This document shows positions 16,794 through 25,457 of a stretch of 52,273 nucleotides of DNA, one piece after another. The stretch lies in NCBI RefSeq assembly GCF_003122485.1, contig NZ_JRFU01000012.1, positions 1 to 52,273 on the forward strand, given 5' to 3'. Numbering within the stretch: position 1 is the first letter of the stretch; each line of letters starts with the position of its first letter. The notes beneath the pieces are model-generated. The model saw only the letters and a list, made by a program, of their open reading frames with translations. It was not told the DNA's origin and did not search any database. Source of the stretch: Eubacterium ramulus (GTDB taxonomy: Bacteria; Bacillota; Clostridia; Lachnospirales; Lachnospiraceae). The position numbers were made by a program, and so were the translations under genes.

Positions 16794-17762
16794 ATGAAAA
16801 AATCAGAAAAATTCTTTTCGACATTGCTAGAGGAATGGTTAGAGCAGACAAAGGAACCGGTAAAGCATTCAACATATTGCAAATATGAACAGATTACACG
16901 TTTACATCTCAAACCGTATTTTAAAAGCATCGACTGTGCCTTAATTTCACAGGAAATCATCCGGGCTTTTTACGAATCATTAAACCAGGATCCATCTAAT
17001 GAAAAAAAACTGTCTACCACATCGCTTCGCTGTGTGTATATGATTTTGAATCGTACGCTCGGCTATGGATATGAACATGGTTATTTACAACTACGTCTGA
17101 AATTGTCTCCAAAATTATCACGCGACCGTCATCTGGTTCGCGTTTTTTCCAAGGAAAATCAATCTTTACTGGAACAGTATTTATTTGATCATCCGTCTCT
17201 GTATGCCTGCGCAATCTTACTGGCCTTGTATTCTGGAATCCGTATTGGTGAGTTGTGTGCCCTGAGATATGATGATCTGAATCTCGCCGATGGCTATTTA
17301 AAAATCGTCCGAACGGTGCAAAGATCCGTTGTTATTTCCCAACAAAAAGCAAATCATAAAAAGACGGAATTAGTGATATCAGAGCCCAAAAGCAAAAATG
17401 CATACCGATTGATTCCACTTCCAAATTTCATAATTGTTTTTTTAAAAGAGCATTTGCTTTTTTCTGAATCACATCCGTATCTCTTTTCAAAATCTGGAAT
17501 TACGCCATTAGATCCACGAACGCTACAATATTTTTATAAAAATACTCTGGAGAAGATACAAGTGCCATATTTAAATTTTCATTGCCTGCGGCATACTTTC
17601 GCAACCCGATGCATTACTTTGGGATGGGATATTCGAACTCTCAGTGAAATTTTGGGACATGCGGATATCAAGATCACAATGGAATATTATTTCCATTCTT
17701 CTATGGAGTACAAGAAAATACAGATGCAGAAATTCAAGCCGTTGATTCAGTGTGCAGGATAA
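16794..17762 (+). CDS. tyrosine recombinase (putative promoter invertase)
   Basis: The 322-residue protein has an N-terminal SAM-like core-binding domain (about 8-95) and a C-terminal catalytic domain. Catalytic residues are visible: R150 (SGIRIGEL), a lysine near 199, H263-x-x-R266 (HCLRHTFAT), H289 (LGHADI) and nucleophile Y299 (EYYFH). AAGGAG precedes the ATG by 9 bases. It is transcribed away from the operon and lies wholly between two inverted 27-bp sites. It probably inverts its own segment and so switches the polysaccharide operon. The family also contains phage and transposon integrases, but no other mobile genes accompany it. Confidence 0.9.
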   Translation: MKKSEKFFSTLLEEWLEQTKEPVKHSTYCKYEQITRLHLKPYFKSIDCALISQEIIRAFYESLNQDPSNEKKLSTTSLRCVYMILNRTLGYGYEHGYLQLRLKLSPKLSRDRHLVRVFSKENQSLLEQYLFDHPSLYACAILLALYSGIRIGELCALRYDDLNLADGYLKIVRTVQRSVVISQQKANHKKTELVISEPKSKNAYRLIPLPNFIIVFLKEHLLFSESHPYLFSKSGITPLDPRTLQYFYKNTLEKIQVPYLNFHCLRHTFATRCITLGWDIRTLSEILGHADIKITMEYYFHSSMEYKKIQMQKFKPLIQCAG

Positions 17763-17791
17763 AAAGTTATATATCAGATCAAACAGGGTGG

Positions 17792-17826
17792 TCAGTAACG
17801 TTTTCAGGCGTTACTGATTTTTTTTT
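17792..17826 (+). terminator. strong terminator of the recombinase gene
   Basis: A perfect 9-bp stem (TCAGTAACG with CGTTACTGA) around an 8-base loop is followed by nine T residues. It lies 30 bp after the recombinase stop and just inside IR-R. After inversion it would stand between the recombinase and loaP and insulate the operon. Confidence 0.88.
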
Positions 17827-17835
17827 GTGTGATAA

Positions 17836-17862
17836 TTTCGCAGATTTATGTATTCTATGAAA
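17836..17862 (+). repeat. right recombination site of invertible segment (IR-R)
   Basis: On the plus strand the site has left arm TTTCGCAGA, spacer TTTATGTAT and right arm TCTATGAAA. It differs from IR-L at only two positions, one in each arm, and the asymmetric spacer is identical. The two sites are therefore inverted with respect to each other, which predicts inversion rather than excision. Confidence 0.85.
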
Positions 17863-17887
17863 TTATTTTTACCAGATACTCATGGCA

Positions 17888-18076
17888 TTATTCACAAAAA
17901 TGAGCCATTTTGGCTTCTACGTTCCTTGGATTTTCCCTCTTTTTTCTTTCAAACCAGTAAATACAAGGCTTTCCATAGTTTTCCCAAATAGTGCAACTTG
18001 CTTCCAAGATAGATGCAAAAACTTTACAAGAATGGCTGTCCTCAAAACGGTAAACCAATACTCTTATCTTCGACAA
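17888..18076 (-). other. possible gene remnant outside IR-R
   Basis: A 62-codon frame opening with TTG, with no convincing ribosome site, reads with a coding-like composition (IWENYGKPCIYWFERKKREN). I do not recognise the family. It lies between the trpS terminator and IR-R and could be a decayed gene or a chance frame. Confidence 0.25.
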
Positions 18077-18080
18077 AAAT

Positions 18081-18127
18081 AATCCCCGTAGAGAAATGCT
18101 TTTACAAGCAATTTCCTACAGGGATAT
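18081..18127 (-). terminator. trpS terminator
   Basis: An imperfect hairpin pairs the CCCTGTAG side with CTACGGGG, with inner GCTTGTAAAAGC pairing, just after the trpS stop. On the minus strand it is followed by ATTATTTTTG. It is the expected intrinsic terminator. Confidence 0.65.
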
Positions 18128-18132
18128 TTTTA

Positions 18133-19176
18133 TTAATCAAAATAATTAATCTGCATTGCAGCACGTACATCCTTCAATGTAGCAGCTGCCTTCTTCTCAG
18201 CAACTTCTGTACCTTTTTTCAGGATATCATATACATCCGGAATACGCTGCTCCCACATTTTACGTCTCTCACGGATCGGTGCCAGTTCTTCCTGAAGTAC
18301 GTTATTCAGGAATTTCTTTACTTTTACATCGCCAAGACCACCGCGGGTATAGTGTGCTTTCAGCTCGTCCAGATTCTGATAATCCGGCAGGTACTCTGCG
18401 AAATGTTCCGGTTTACTGAATGCATCCAGATAAATAAATACCGGATTTCCATCAACACGTCCCGGATCTTCTACTCTCAGATGGTTCGGATCTGTGAACA
18501 TGGACATTACTTTTTTCTTAATCTCATCCGGTTCATCGGACAGATAAATGCAGTTTCCAAGAGATTTACTCATTTTTGCCTTACCATCGATACCCGGCAG
18601 ACGTAAACAGGCCTGATTGGTCGGAAGTACGATCTCCGGCTCTGTCAGTGTCTCACCATATACGCTGTTGAATTTATGAACGATTTCTTTACACTGTTCG
18701 ATCATCGGCATCTGATCCTCGCCAGCCGGAACGGTTGTGGCACGGAAAGCAGTAATGTCTGCTGCCTGACTGATCGGATAACAGAAGAAGCCAACCGGAA
18801 TACTGGATTCAAAGTTTTTCTGCTGAATCTCAGCTTTTACAGTAGGGTTTCTCTGAACTCTGGATACGGTAACCAGATTCATGTAATAGAATGTCAGCTC
18901 GGTCAGTTCCGGTACCATAGACTGGATAAAGATCGTTGCTTTCTCCGGATCAATACCACATGCCAGATAATCCAGTGCAACCTGGATGATGTTCTGACGA
19001 ACTTTCTCCGGATGCTCTGCGTTATCTGTCAGAGCCTGTGCATCTGCTATCATAATATAAACTTCGTCGTACAGTCCAGAATTCTGTAGACGAACTCTTT
19101 CTTTTAATGATCCCACGTAATGTCCGACATGAAGACGGCCTGTCGGGCGATCACCTGTCAAAATAATTTTACTCAT
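18133..19176 (-). CDS. trpS: tryptophan--tRNA ligase
   Basis: The 347-residue class I aminoacyl-tRNA synthetase charges tRNA-Trp. The HIGH-type motif HVGH is at 16-19 after GDRPTGRL, and KMSKS is at 201-205. The tryptophan pocket region AGEDQMP is near 151-157. Length is slightly above the usual 330. The leader from the predicted start is only about 22 bases, so no T-box riboswitch can be present in front of this copy. Confidence 0.95.
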   Translation of the reverse strand: MSKIILTGDRPTGRLHVGHYVGSLKERVRLQNSGLYDEVYIMIADAQALTDNAEHPEKVRQNIIQVALDYLACGIDPEKATIFIQSMVPELTELTFYYMNLVTVSRVQRNPTVKAEIQQKNFESSIPVGFFCYPISQAADITAFRATTVPAGEDQMPMIEQCKEIVHKFNSVYGETLTEPEIVLPTNQACLRLPGIDGKAKMSKSLGNCIYLSDEPDEIKKKVMSMFTDPNHLRVEDPGRVDGNPVFIYLDAFSKPEHFAEYLPDYQNLDELKAHYTRGGLGDVKVKKFLNNVLQEELAPIRERRKMWEQRIPDVYDILKKGTEVAEKKAAATLKDVRAAMQINYFD

Positions 19177-19204
19177 GTTTCTGCTACTCCTTTACATACC
19201 TAGT

Positions 19205-19233
19205 ATTATATGCCACCAGAGCTTTATCGTCAA
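19205..19233 (-). promoter_or_regulatory. trpS promoter
   Basis: On the minus strand TTGACG (19228-19233) and TATAAT (19205-19210) are 17 bp apart, close to consensus. Transcription should start near 19198. The -35 box overlaps the stop codon of the truncated ORF upstream. Confidence 0.85.
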
Positions 19234-19397
19234 CCAAAGGAGACGTTTATTTCTCCAGTAAATGCCGATATTTTGCCTTCCTTTCCCCGGCTATCCTTTT
19301 TGTACCAATATCCATCTTTTTTATATTTTATCTGGGTTCCCTCACTGGTTCCTTCCTGCATTACGATATATTGACTTTCAATATTCTCACAAAACAT
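19230..19397 (-). pseudogene. truncated ORF, possible HipA-like N-terminal fragment
   Basis: A 55-codon frame starts 1 bp after the stop of the upstream gene. It reads MFCENIESQYIVMQEG, then GTQIKYKKDGYWYKKD, then a tail ending at the trpS -35 box. The GYWYKKD block resembles the start of HipA-like kinase domain proteins that often follow such a partner gene, and here all catalytic parts are missing. The resemblance is from memory and needs a search. The frame may still be translated because coupling to the upstream gene is intact. Confidence 0.45.
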
Positions 19398-19398
19398 A

Positions 19399-20088
19399 TT
19401 AATCCCTCACTAACACATCTTTGCTTGTCAACTGTTCTCCCGGAAATCGGAACCATATATAATCGTTATAACTTACTCCATGTGTTTTTCGAACTATTTC
19501 ATATGGATTGTATTCTTTTAATCCCAGATTTTCCAAAATCTCATTGATATCCGCACGTCCCTTTTCCCAACAACGCATTTCAAAAATCTTTCCAAGCTGA
19601 TATCGCGTCATTTTTTTCTCTGCAAAAAGCTGTTTTCCCGGATTTTCCGTATATTTTGATACTGTAACATTCTTTCCTCTTACATATACACGTGCTGTAA
19701 TATCATCTTTCCAGTATACTTCAAACGAAAAATTATCCAAAATAGAATCCTGCTTTTTCCTTTTTATATAGCATTTTATCATCTGCTCCAGGCTCTCAAT
19801 ATCTAATTTCAAATTTTTCACTTTTTCTGACAAATCAGAAATCTGCATCTGCTTTTTTTCTTCGTCTACAATACTTCCCGGTTTTACCGCTCCCAGATAC
19901 TTACTGACCACTTTCCCATTTTCACGATGTTGGGAATAATAGTATAAATCCCCATTGATTTTTTTTATTATAATGTTACTTTTCCTCTCTTGCAGCTGCT
20001 CTAGTTTTTTTTGATATTCTGTCAAACGTGCTTCTGCTTCTCTTTTTTGATGAATCAAATCTGTGTATATCATGTTTATATCTTTCAT
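19399..20088 (-). CDS. hypothetical protein with N-terminal coiled coil
   Basis: The 229-residue protein is not firmly recognised. Residues 1-40 form a charged coiled coil (QKREAEARLTEYQKKLEQL), followed by a short beta region with GDLYYYSQHRENGKVVSKYLG. A second coiled coil lies near 80-110. The C-terminal half is compact, with DNPYEIVRKTHG-like sequence and YIWFRFPG. The gene precedes a truncated frame that looks like a lost kinase-type partner, so the pair may be the remains of a two-gene module. Confidence 0.65.
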   Translation of the reverse strand: MKDINMIYTDLIHQKREAEARLTEYQKKLEQLQERKSNIIIKKINGDLYYYSQHRENGKVVSKYLGAVKPGSIVDEEKKQMQISDLSEKVKNLKLDIESLEQMIKCYIKRKKQDSILDNFSFEVYWKDDITARVYVRGKNVTVSKYTENPGKQLFAEKKMTRYQLGKIFEMRCWEKGRADINEILENLGLKEYNPYEIVRKTHGVSYNDYIWFRFPGEQLTSKDVLVRD

Positions 20089-20334
20089 AATCTATCACCC
20101 TTTTTATTTTAACATACATATTTATATTTTAAAATATATGTTGGTTATTTTTTCTGTTTTTTATTAAGGAATTGAAACACATCTCTCAAACTGTATGTTA
20201 CCTTTTCCATTCCTCATATGTTATAATATAGGTGGGTAATTACATCAGATAGAAGATAAAATAATTCCATCTGATATGGTCTCTGGAGAGGGACACGAAA
20301 CAATACTACTACACCATGGGAAGAAGGTATTTAT
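20089..20334. other. intergenic leader of the cytidylate-kinase-like gene
   Basis: This AT-rich stretch separates two divergent genes. TATAAT at 20222-20227, with a weak TTACCT 18 bp upstream, may be the rightward promoter. A 7-bp inverted repeat (ATCAGAT/ATCTGAT) follows in the leader. No riboswitch is recognised. Confidence 0.4.
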
Positions 20335-20931
20335 ATGAAGAAAACGATCATTACCATCAGTCGTGAATTTGGCAGCGGCGGTCATTTCATTGGGGAAGAA
20401 GTGGCAAAACGCATGAATATTCCTTACTATGACAAGGATATTATTTTCCAGATTGCAGAAAAAACCGGCTATTCAGAGTCTTTCATCCAGGAACAATCCG
20501 AATATGCTCCATCGAAGAATCTGTTTGCCTATGCGTTTGTAGGACGCGACCGCACCGGAAGTTCTCTGTCTGATCAGGTTTATGTCGCTCAGACACAGGT
20601 AATCAGAGATCTGGCACAGAAAGGTTCCTGTGTAATCATAGGACGTTGTGCAGATTATATTCTGAAAGACGATCCGGATGCATATCATATTTTCATATGT
20701 GGAAACGAATCGGAAAAAATCGCACGTACACAGAAGCTTTTCGACTTAAGTGAAAAAGAAGCTCGCAATATGAATCAGGATATGGATAAAAAGAGACGGC
20801 TGCATTATGAATACTATACAGACCGTAAATGGGGTGATTTCAAAAACCATTGTATGATCCTCAATACCAGCGTACTCGGATTGGAACGCTGCATTCAGTA
20901 TATTGTAGAATTGATCGAAGTAGCTGAATAA
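20335..20931 (+). CDS. cytidylate kinase-like family protein
   Basis: The 198-residue P-loop kinase opens with TIITISREFGSGGHFIGEEVA, whose glycine-rich loop is the nucleotide-binding site, followed by IPYYDKDII. VIIGRCADYIL (about 100-110) and an arginine-rich lid near 128-160 follow. This family resembles Cmk but occurs beside true Cmk in many Firmicutes, and its substrate is not established. It is monocistronic between its own leader and the hairpin at 21046-21093. Confidence 0.82.
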   Translation: MKKTIITISREFGSGGHFIGEEVAKRMNIPYYDKDIIFQIAEKTGYSESFIQEQSEYAPSKNLFAYAFVGRDRTGSSLSDQVYVAQTQVIRDLAQKGSCVIIGRCADYILKDDPDAYHIFICGNESEKIARTQKLFDLSEKEARNMNQDMDKKRRLHYEYYTDRKWGDFKNHCMILNTSVLGLERCIQYIVELIEVAE

Positions 20932-21045
20932 TAATATCTACATAGCTCAAAAGGATATTCGCAATTCGTTTACGCTGTTTGCTCATAGCAAAATAGCTGC
21001 TATGCAGCTTATCAGAAGGACATATATCCCCTTCTAAATATAAGA

Positions 21046-21093
21046 AAGCCCCCTGCTTATTGCTTCACGCAATGATAGCAGGAGACTTTCTTA
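21046..21093. terminator. bidirectional terminator between kinase-like gene and thiN
   Basis: A long hairpin pairs AGAAAG..CCTGCT..ATTGC with GCAAT..AGCAGG..CTTTCT. It lies between two convergent genes and ends in T-rich sequence on the plus strand, so it probably stops both. Confidence 0.7.
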
Positions 21094-21099
21094 ATTTTG

Positions 21100-21747
21100 C
21101 TAATCCCTGGACTCAATTACCAACAAGATGCCTTCTTCACAGGAAATGGTAGCTGTTTCCGCTTTCAGCTCATTGCTGACTCCGCGGGCAATTCCACTGA
21201 CCAGTGTAAAATTTTCCACTTCATAAGCAAATCCTTTTAAAGTGATTCCTCTGACTTCCGGAGTAAACGGAAGCAATGATACATATTTTCCAAACTGGTC
21301 TGTTTTTTTTAATTCTGCGAATTTATCCACCATGCGGATCCGGTTGTGAGCATCCACGATCTGGCAGGAAACCTTTCTATCCAATGCCAGTTTCAGCATC
21401 TGGATATTTCCCATCACATGATCCAGACGTGTTCCGGTGGCACCGATCATAGTAATCGCATCCGCCCCCGCATCAATCGCACGAAGCAACGCAAGTTCCG
21501 TGTCCGTCTCATCCTTATGTGTCGGAAACCGCTCCATCCGTTCCAGACAAACCTTCTGGAAATATTCATAAGATTCCCCATCTACAGAATCAAAATCACC
21601 CAAAATCAGATTCGGCATAATTCCCGCTTCATGACAGAACTTCATCCCTGCATCTGCACAAACAACATAATCCCAAGTTCTTTCTTTTATATATTTAATC
21701 GCAAATTCAGTCTGAATCGTTCCTCCTGTTATAATCAGGCAACGCAT
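21100..21747 (-). CDS. thiN: thiamine pyrophosphokinase
   Basis: The 215-residue enzyme makes thiamine diphosphate from thiamine and ATP. It starts with CLIITGG, has the CADAG motif (about 34-38) and LILGDFDSVDG (about 48-58), which bind the pyrophosphate, and the TDTEL block. The C-terminal thiamine-binding domain has SLLPFTPEVRGITLKGF. It ends the prkC-rsgA-rpe-thiN run, which is the standard Firmicute order. Confidence 0.95.
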   Translation of the reverse strand: MRCLIITGGTIQTEFAIKYIKERTWDYVVCADAGMKFCHEAGIMPNLILGDFDSVDGESYEYFQKVCLERMERFPTHKDETDTELALLRAIDAGADAITMIGATGTRLDHVMGNIQMLKLALDRKVSCQIVDAHNRIRMVDKFAELKKTDQFGKYVSLLPFTPEVRGITLKGFAYEVENFTLVSGIARGVSNELKAETATISCEEGILLVIESRD

Positions 21748-21768
21748 AATTCTTCACCTACTTATGTT

Positions 21769-22422
21769 CTACTTCTCCATAATATCAAGAAATCCCCGTA
21801 CATTCTCCTGAATATCTCCTTTGAACACGGCAGTTCCCGCTACAATAATATTCGCTCCCGCATCCAGAACTTCCTGCACATTTTTCAGAGAAACACCACC
21901 ATCTACCTCGATATCTGCCTGGCAGTTTTTCTCTTTCATCATCTGCTTGAGATCACGGATCTTCTGTGTTGTATACGGAATGTATTTCTGTCCGCCAAAT
22001 CCCGGGTTTACACTCATCAAAAGTACCATATCACATTCCGGAAGAATGTAATCCAGTACGGAAAGCGGTGTTGCCGGATTTAATGCAACGCCTGCAAGCA
22101 CGCCGCGGTCTTTGATCGCATGAATGGTGCGATCCAGATGCTTACATGCCTCCGCATGTACCGTGATCAGATCTGCGCCTGCATCTACAAATTCATCGAT
22201 ATAGCGCACCGGCTCATCAATCATGAGATGTACGTCAAAAATACGGTCGGTACATTTCCGGATGGATTTGATAACCGGAAGTCCGAAAGAAATACTTGGT
22301 ACAAAGCTGCCATCCATTACATCAATGTGTACGTACTGTGCACCTGCTTCATCCAGCATTTTTACCTGTTCTCCTAAGATAGAGAAATCAGAAGCAAGCA
22401 GTGAAGGTGATAAACAATTCAT
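21769..22422 (-). CDS. rpe: ribulose-phosphate 3-epimerase
   Basis: The 217-residue TIM-barrel enzyme interconverts ribulose-5-phosphate and xylulose-5-phosphate. SPSLLASDF opens the barrel, HIDVMDGSFVP carries metal-binding His and Asp, and SVNPGFGGQ and EVDGGV form the phosphate-binding end. The ATG at 22422 is preferred because AAGGAG lies 10 bases before it; an ATG directly after the ribosome site is too close. It is 21 bp from thiN. Confidence 0.95.
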   Translation of the reverse strand: MNCLSPSLLASDFSILGEQVKMLDEAGAQYVHIDVMDGSFVPSISFGLPVIKSIRKCTDRIFDVHLMIDEPVRYIDEFVDAGADLITVHAEACKHLDRTIHAIKDRGVLAGVALNPATPLSVLDYILPECDMVLLMSVNPGFGGQKYIPYTTQKIRDLKQMMKEKNCQADIEVDGGVSLKNVQEVLDAGANIIVAGTAVFKGDIQENVRGFLDIMEK

Positions 22423-22505
22423 TTTTTTCATACTCCTTATTTTTATCATATTAGCATTTTGTTCTATGCCTGAAATCGTATAAAATGATCAAAATACAAT
22501 AACTA

Positions 22506-23387
22506 CTAATATTTTCTTTTGTCTTTCAGTTCGTTGTAAATCTGAACGTAGTTATTGTACCGGCTCTGGCTGATTTTCCTTTCTGCCAGTGCCTCTTTGA
22601 CGCCGCAATCCGGCTCACCGATATGGCTGCATCCGGTAAAACGGCAATTTTGTTCATACTCCATAAATTCCGGGAATAAGGTTCCCAGTGTTTCTTTTTC
22701 AAAAAAATCAGATGCCAGTGAACTGAAACCCGGGGTATCAAAAATATAGGTTTCTTCATCCAGCATGATCAACTGGGAATGTCTGGTGGTATGCTTTCCA
22801 CGCTGAATCTTCTCACTGATGGCTCCGGTCTCCATCTGAACATCCGGTGCCAGCAGATTGATCAGGGTGGATTTACCAACACCTGACGGACCTGCAACAG
22901 TTGTTGTCTTTCCCTGCAATGCTTCCCGTAAAGGTGCAATGCCATCTTCTTCTTTCGCACTCAGGAAATACAGCGGATAACCACTGGTCTCATATGCCTC
23001 CCGAAGCTCCTGAATCTCAGTCTCCGATGCCAGATCTTCTTTATTAAAACAGATCAGTGTCGGAACTTCCTGCTGCTCCATCATCAGTAAAAATCGATCC
23101 AGCAGATTCAGATTCGGTTTGGGTGAAGTTCCCGCAAAGATCACCAATGCCTGATCGACATTTGCCACTGCCGGCCGGATCAGCGCATTTTTCCGCGGAA
23201 GGATCTCTACCACATTTCCCGTCTTTTCATCTTCATTGATAATGTCTATCTGTACATTGTCCCCCACCAGCGGTTTCAGTTTCTGCTGGCGGAAGGCTCC
23301 TTTTGCCTTACATTCATAGATACCGGATCCTGCTACTGATACGTAGTAGAATCCGGCAATTCCTTTTACAATCTTTCCCTGCTTCAT
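22506..23387 (-). CDS. rsgA: small ribosomal subunit GTPase RsgA
   Basis: The 293-residue circularly permuted GTPase acts in late 30S assembly. After an OB fold come NKED (115-118), then the P-loop GPSGVGKST (166-174) and DTPGF (217-221). A zinc motif C-x5-C-x-H-x5-C (CRFTGCSHIGEPDC) lies near 250-265. It follows the Ser/Thr kinase by 6 bp, the usual arrangement. Confidence 0.96.
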   Translation of the reverse strand: MKQGKIVKGIAGFYYVSVAGSGIYECKAKGAFRQQKLKPLVGDNVQIDIINEDEKTGNVVEILPRKNALIRPAVANVDQALVIFAGTSPKPNLNLLDRFLLMMEQQEVPTLICFNKEDLASETEIQELREAYETSGYPLYFLSAKEEDGIAPLREALQGKTTTVAGPSGVGKSTLINLLAPDVQMETGAISEKIQRGKHTTRHSQLIMLDEETYIFDTPGFSSLASDFFEKETLGTLFPEFMEYEQNCRFTGCSHIGEPDCGVKEALAERKISQSRYNNYVQIYNELKDKRKY

Positions 23388-23393
23388 AACCCG

Positions 23394-25457
23394 TTACTCT
23401 TTGTTAAAGTTTACATCCTGGCTCTGTTCCTGGCTTTGCTCTGTGCCGTTGGAATCGGTGTAGTGCCATGTGATCACAATAGTTCCCTTCGGAACATCGA
23501 TGTCGTGTGCCTCTACCGTATACGGGAAGGAGGTGATACCGCTCCAGGAATGGATCAGATCGCTGCTTTCTGCTTTATACAGCGAGATATCAGCGGATGT
23601 AACCGTTACATTTGTCGGTGCTTTTACCGGAGATTTAATATAGTAGGAAATCTTCTCCGGACCACTGCTGACTACGATGGTAATCGAAGCACCTTTTTCT
23701 GCATACTGTCCACCGGAAATACTCTGACTGATGACATTGCCCTCAGCAACAGTATCACTGTGTTCTGTAGTTGTTGTGACATCAAAATCAAAAAGTGCTG
23801 CTTTCGCGTCCGCCTCGGATTTGCCTCTTACATCTGTAACTTTAATGGATTCTGTTCCCTGGCTGACGTAAATAGTTACTTTTGTGCCTTCTTTTACAGT
23901 CTTACCGGCTTTCGGATCCTGACGGATCACCTGACCGGACGGCACATCATTGCTGAATTCAAATTCTCTGGAAACTGTCAGATTTTTGTCCTCCAGTGTT
24001 GCCATGGCTGCTTCTGCCGTTTTTCCGGTAACATCCGGGACATCTACATCTTTGGCATTTTCTTCTTCACTTCCGGCAGAAACAGTAACTTTAATCATTG
24101 TTCCGGTCTTTACGGTCTCGCCTTTTGCTACATCCTGATCAATGATCTGTCCTTTTTCATAGGAATCAGAAATCTCGGTTCCTGCTTCAGTAACATTTAA
24201 GCCCAGTTTTTTCAGCTCTGTTTTTGCTTCGTCCAGTGTTTTTCCTTTCAGGTCGATCATAACAACAGACTCCTCGACATCTTCGGATACAAGGGTGTCA
24301 TTTTTACTGTTATTTTTCTTTGATCCGAAATGGAACACATCAAAAAAGCTTCCTAAAATATATACCACAATGATTACGATAATGATTGCAACGACAATTC
24401 GCATGATTCCAACAATTTTTTCCATCTTGGAATTGAGGAAACGTCCTTCTTCCGCGTCATCATCGTCCTTATCATACTCACTCATATCATCATCGTACTC
24501 GCTCATGTCGTCTTCTTCTGGTTCCGGCTCATCCTGTTTCACCGCCTCGGTCTTTTTCTTGATCTCATTGACCTCATCGTCGGTGAGAACACGGGTTTTG
24601 TCCTGACTGAACGGAACCAGTGTCACGAAATCCTCATTCGGATTTAACAGTGCTTTTCTGAGATCGATCAGAAGACTCTCCATGGAGTCATAGCGGCGAT
24701 CCGGACTTTTCTGCGTACATTTCTGGATAATTTTTTCCAGACTGATTGGCAGATTCGGTGCGTATTTGCTTGGCGGATCCATCTCATCCTGCAGATGCTG
24801 GATCGCTACTGCAACGGTGCTGTCTCCGTCGAACGGAACACGGCCGGTCACCATCTCGTACATAACGATACCAAGAGAATAGATATCGCTTCGGTTGCTG
24901 ACATAGCCATTACGCGCCTGCTCCGGAGATGCATAGTGTACCGATCCCATTACATCAGAATGAATGGTATTTTCTGATACCGCTCTTGCGATACCAAAAT
25001 CGGTTACTTTTACTTTTCCATCTGTGGAAATGATGATATTCTGCGGTTTGATATCCCGATGCACGATATTTTTTGCATGGGCTGCCTGAATACCACGTCC
25101 CACCTGGATGGCGATGCTCAGCGCTTCCTTATAAGTCAGCTGACCTTTTTTCTCAATATAAGTCTTTAAGGTAATTCCTTCTACATATTCCATTACAATG
25201 TAATGAATGCCGTTTTCACTTCCGACATCATAAATATTTACGATGTTTGGATGCTCTAATACCGCAGCGGACTGTGCCTCTGTGCGGAATTTGCTTACAA
25301 AATTTGTATCTTCGCTGAATTCTGACTTCAGCACTTTAATTGCTACATATCTGCCCAGAGCATGGTCCTTCGCCTTGTATACATCGGACATGCCTCCGGT
25401 TCCGACCTGACCTACGATCTCGTAGCGGTTCGCAATAAATGTTCCATTATTTAACAT
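23394..25457 (-). CDS. prkC: PASTA-domain serine/threonine protein kinase
   Basis: The 687-residue transmembrane kinase has a P-loop GTGGMS (19-24), K41, HRD (133-135) and DFG (153-155). An acidic juxtamembrane region (about 300-340, rich in Asp/Glu) leads to one membrane helix near 347-371. Three extracellular PASTA repeats (about 398-600) bind muropeptides in studied members, followed by a C-terminal beta domain. Its ATG overlaps the phosphatase gene by 7 bp, so the kinase and phosphatase are co-translated. Confidence 0.95.
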   Translation of the reverse strand: MLNNGTFIANRYEIVGQVGTGGMSDVYKAKDHALGRYVAIKVLKSEFSEDTNFVSKFRTEAQSAAVLEHPNIVNIYDVGSENGIHYIVMEYVEGITLKTYIEKKGQLTYKEALSIAIQVGRGIQAAHAKNIVHRDIKPQNIIISTDGKVKVTDFGIARAVSENTIHSDVMGSVHYASPEQARNGYVSNRSDIYSLGIVMYEMVTGRVPFDGDSTVAVAIQHLQDEMDPPSKYAPNLPISLEKIIQKCTQKSPDRRYDSMESLLIDLRKALLNPNEDFVTLVPFSQDKTRVLTDDEVNEIKKKTEAVKQDEPEPEEDDMSEYDDDMSEYDKDDDDAEEGRFLNSKMEKIVGIMRIVVAIIIVIIVVYILGSFFDVFHFGSKKNNSKNDTLVSEDVEESVVMIDLKGKTLDEAKTELKKLGLNVTEAGTEISDSYEKGQIIDQDVAKGETVKTGTMIKVTVSAGSEEENAKDVDVPDVTGKTAEAAMATLEDKNLTVSREFEFSNDVPSGQVIRQDPKAGKTVKEGTKVTIYVSQGTESIKVTDVRGKSEADAKAALFDFDVTTTTEHSDTVAEGNVISQSISGGQYAEKGASITIVVSSGPEKISYYIKSPVKAPTNVTVTSADISLYKAESSDLIHSWSGITSFPYTVEAHDIDVPKGTIVITWHYTDSNGTEQSQEQSQDVNFNKE

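Larger units (their letters stand above)
16585..17835. mobile_element. putative invertible DNA segment carrying its own recombinase
   Basis: This 1.25-kb segment is bounded by IR-L and IR-R, which are inverted copies of a 27-bp core site. It holds the leftward promoter, two palindromes, the recombinase gene and its terminator, and nothing else. In the orientation given, the promoter faces the polysaccharide operon (ON). Inversion would place the recombinase terminator against the operon and point the promoter toward the trpS side, where no plus-strand gene lies. Confidence 0.75.

Noticed and set aside
16557-17862. The 27-bp sites read as attL/attR of an integrated mobile element
   Set aside because: Attachment sites of an integrated element would be direct repeats. 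These are inverted, and the segment carries no cargo, excisionase or replication gene.
19177-19229. A T-box riboswitch in front of trpS
   Set aside because: A near-consensus promoter places the start about 22 bases before the ATG, leaving no room for specifier and antiterminator stems.
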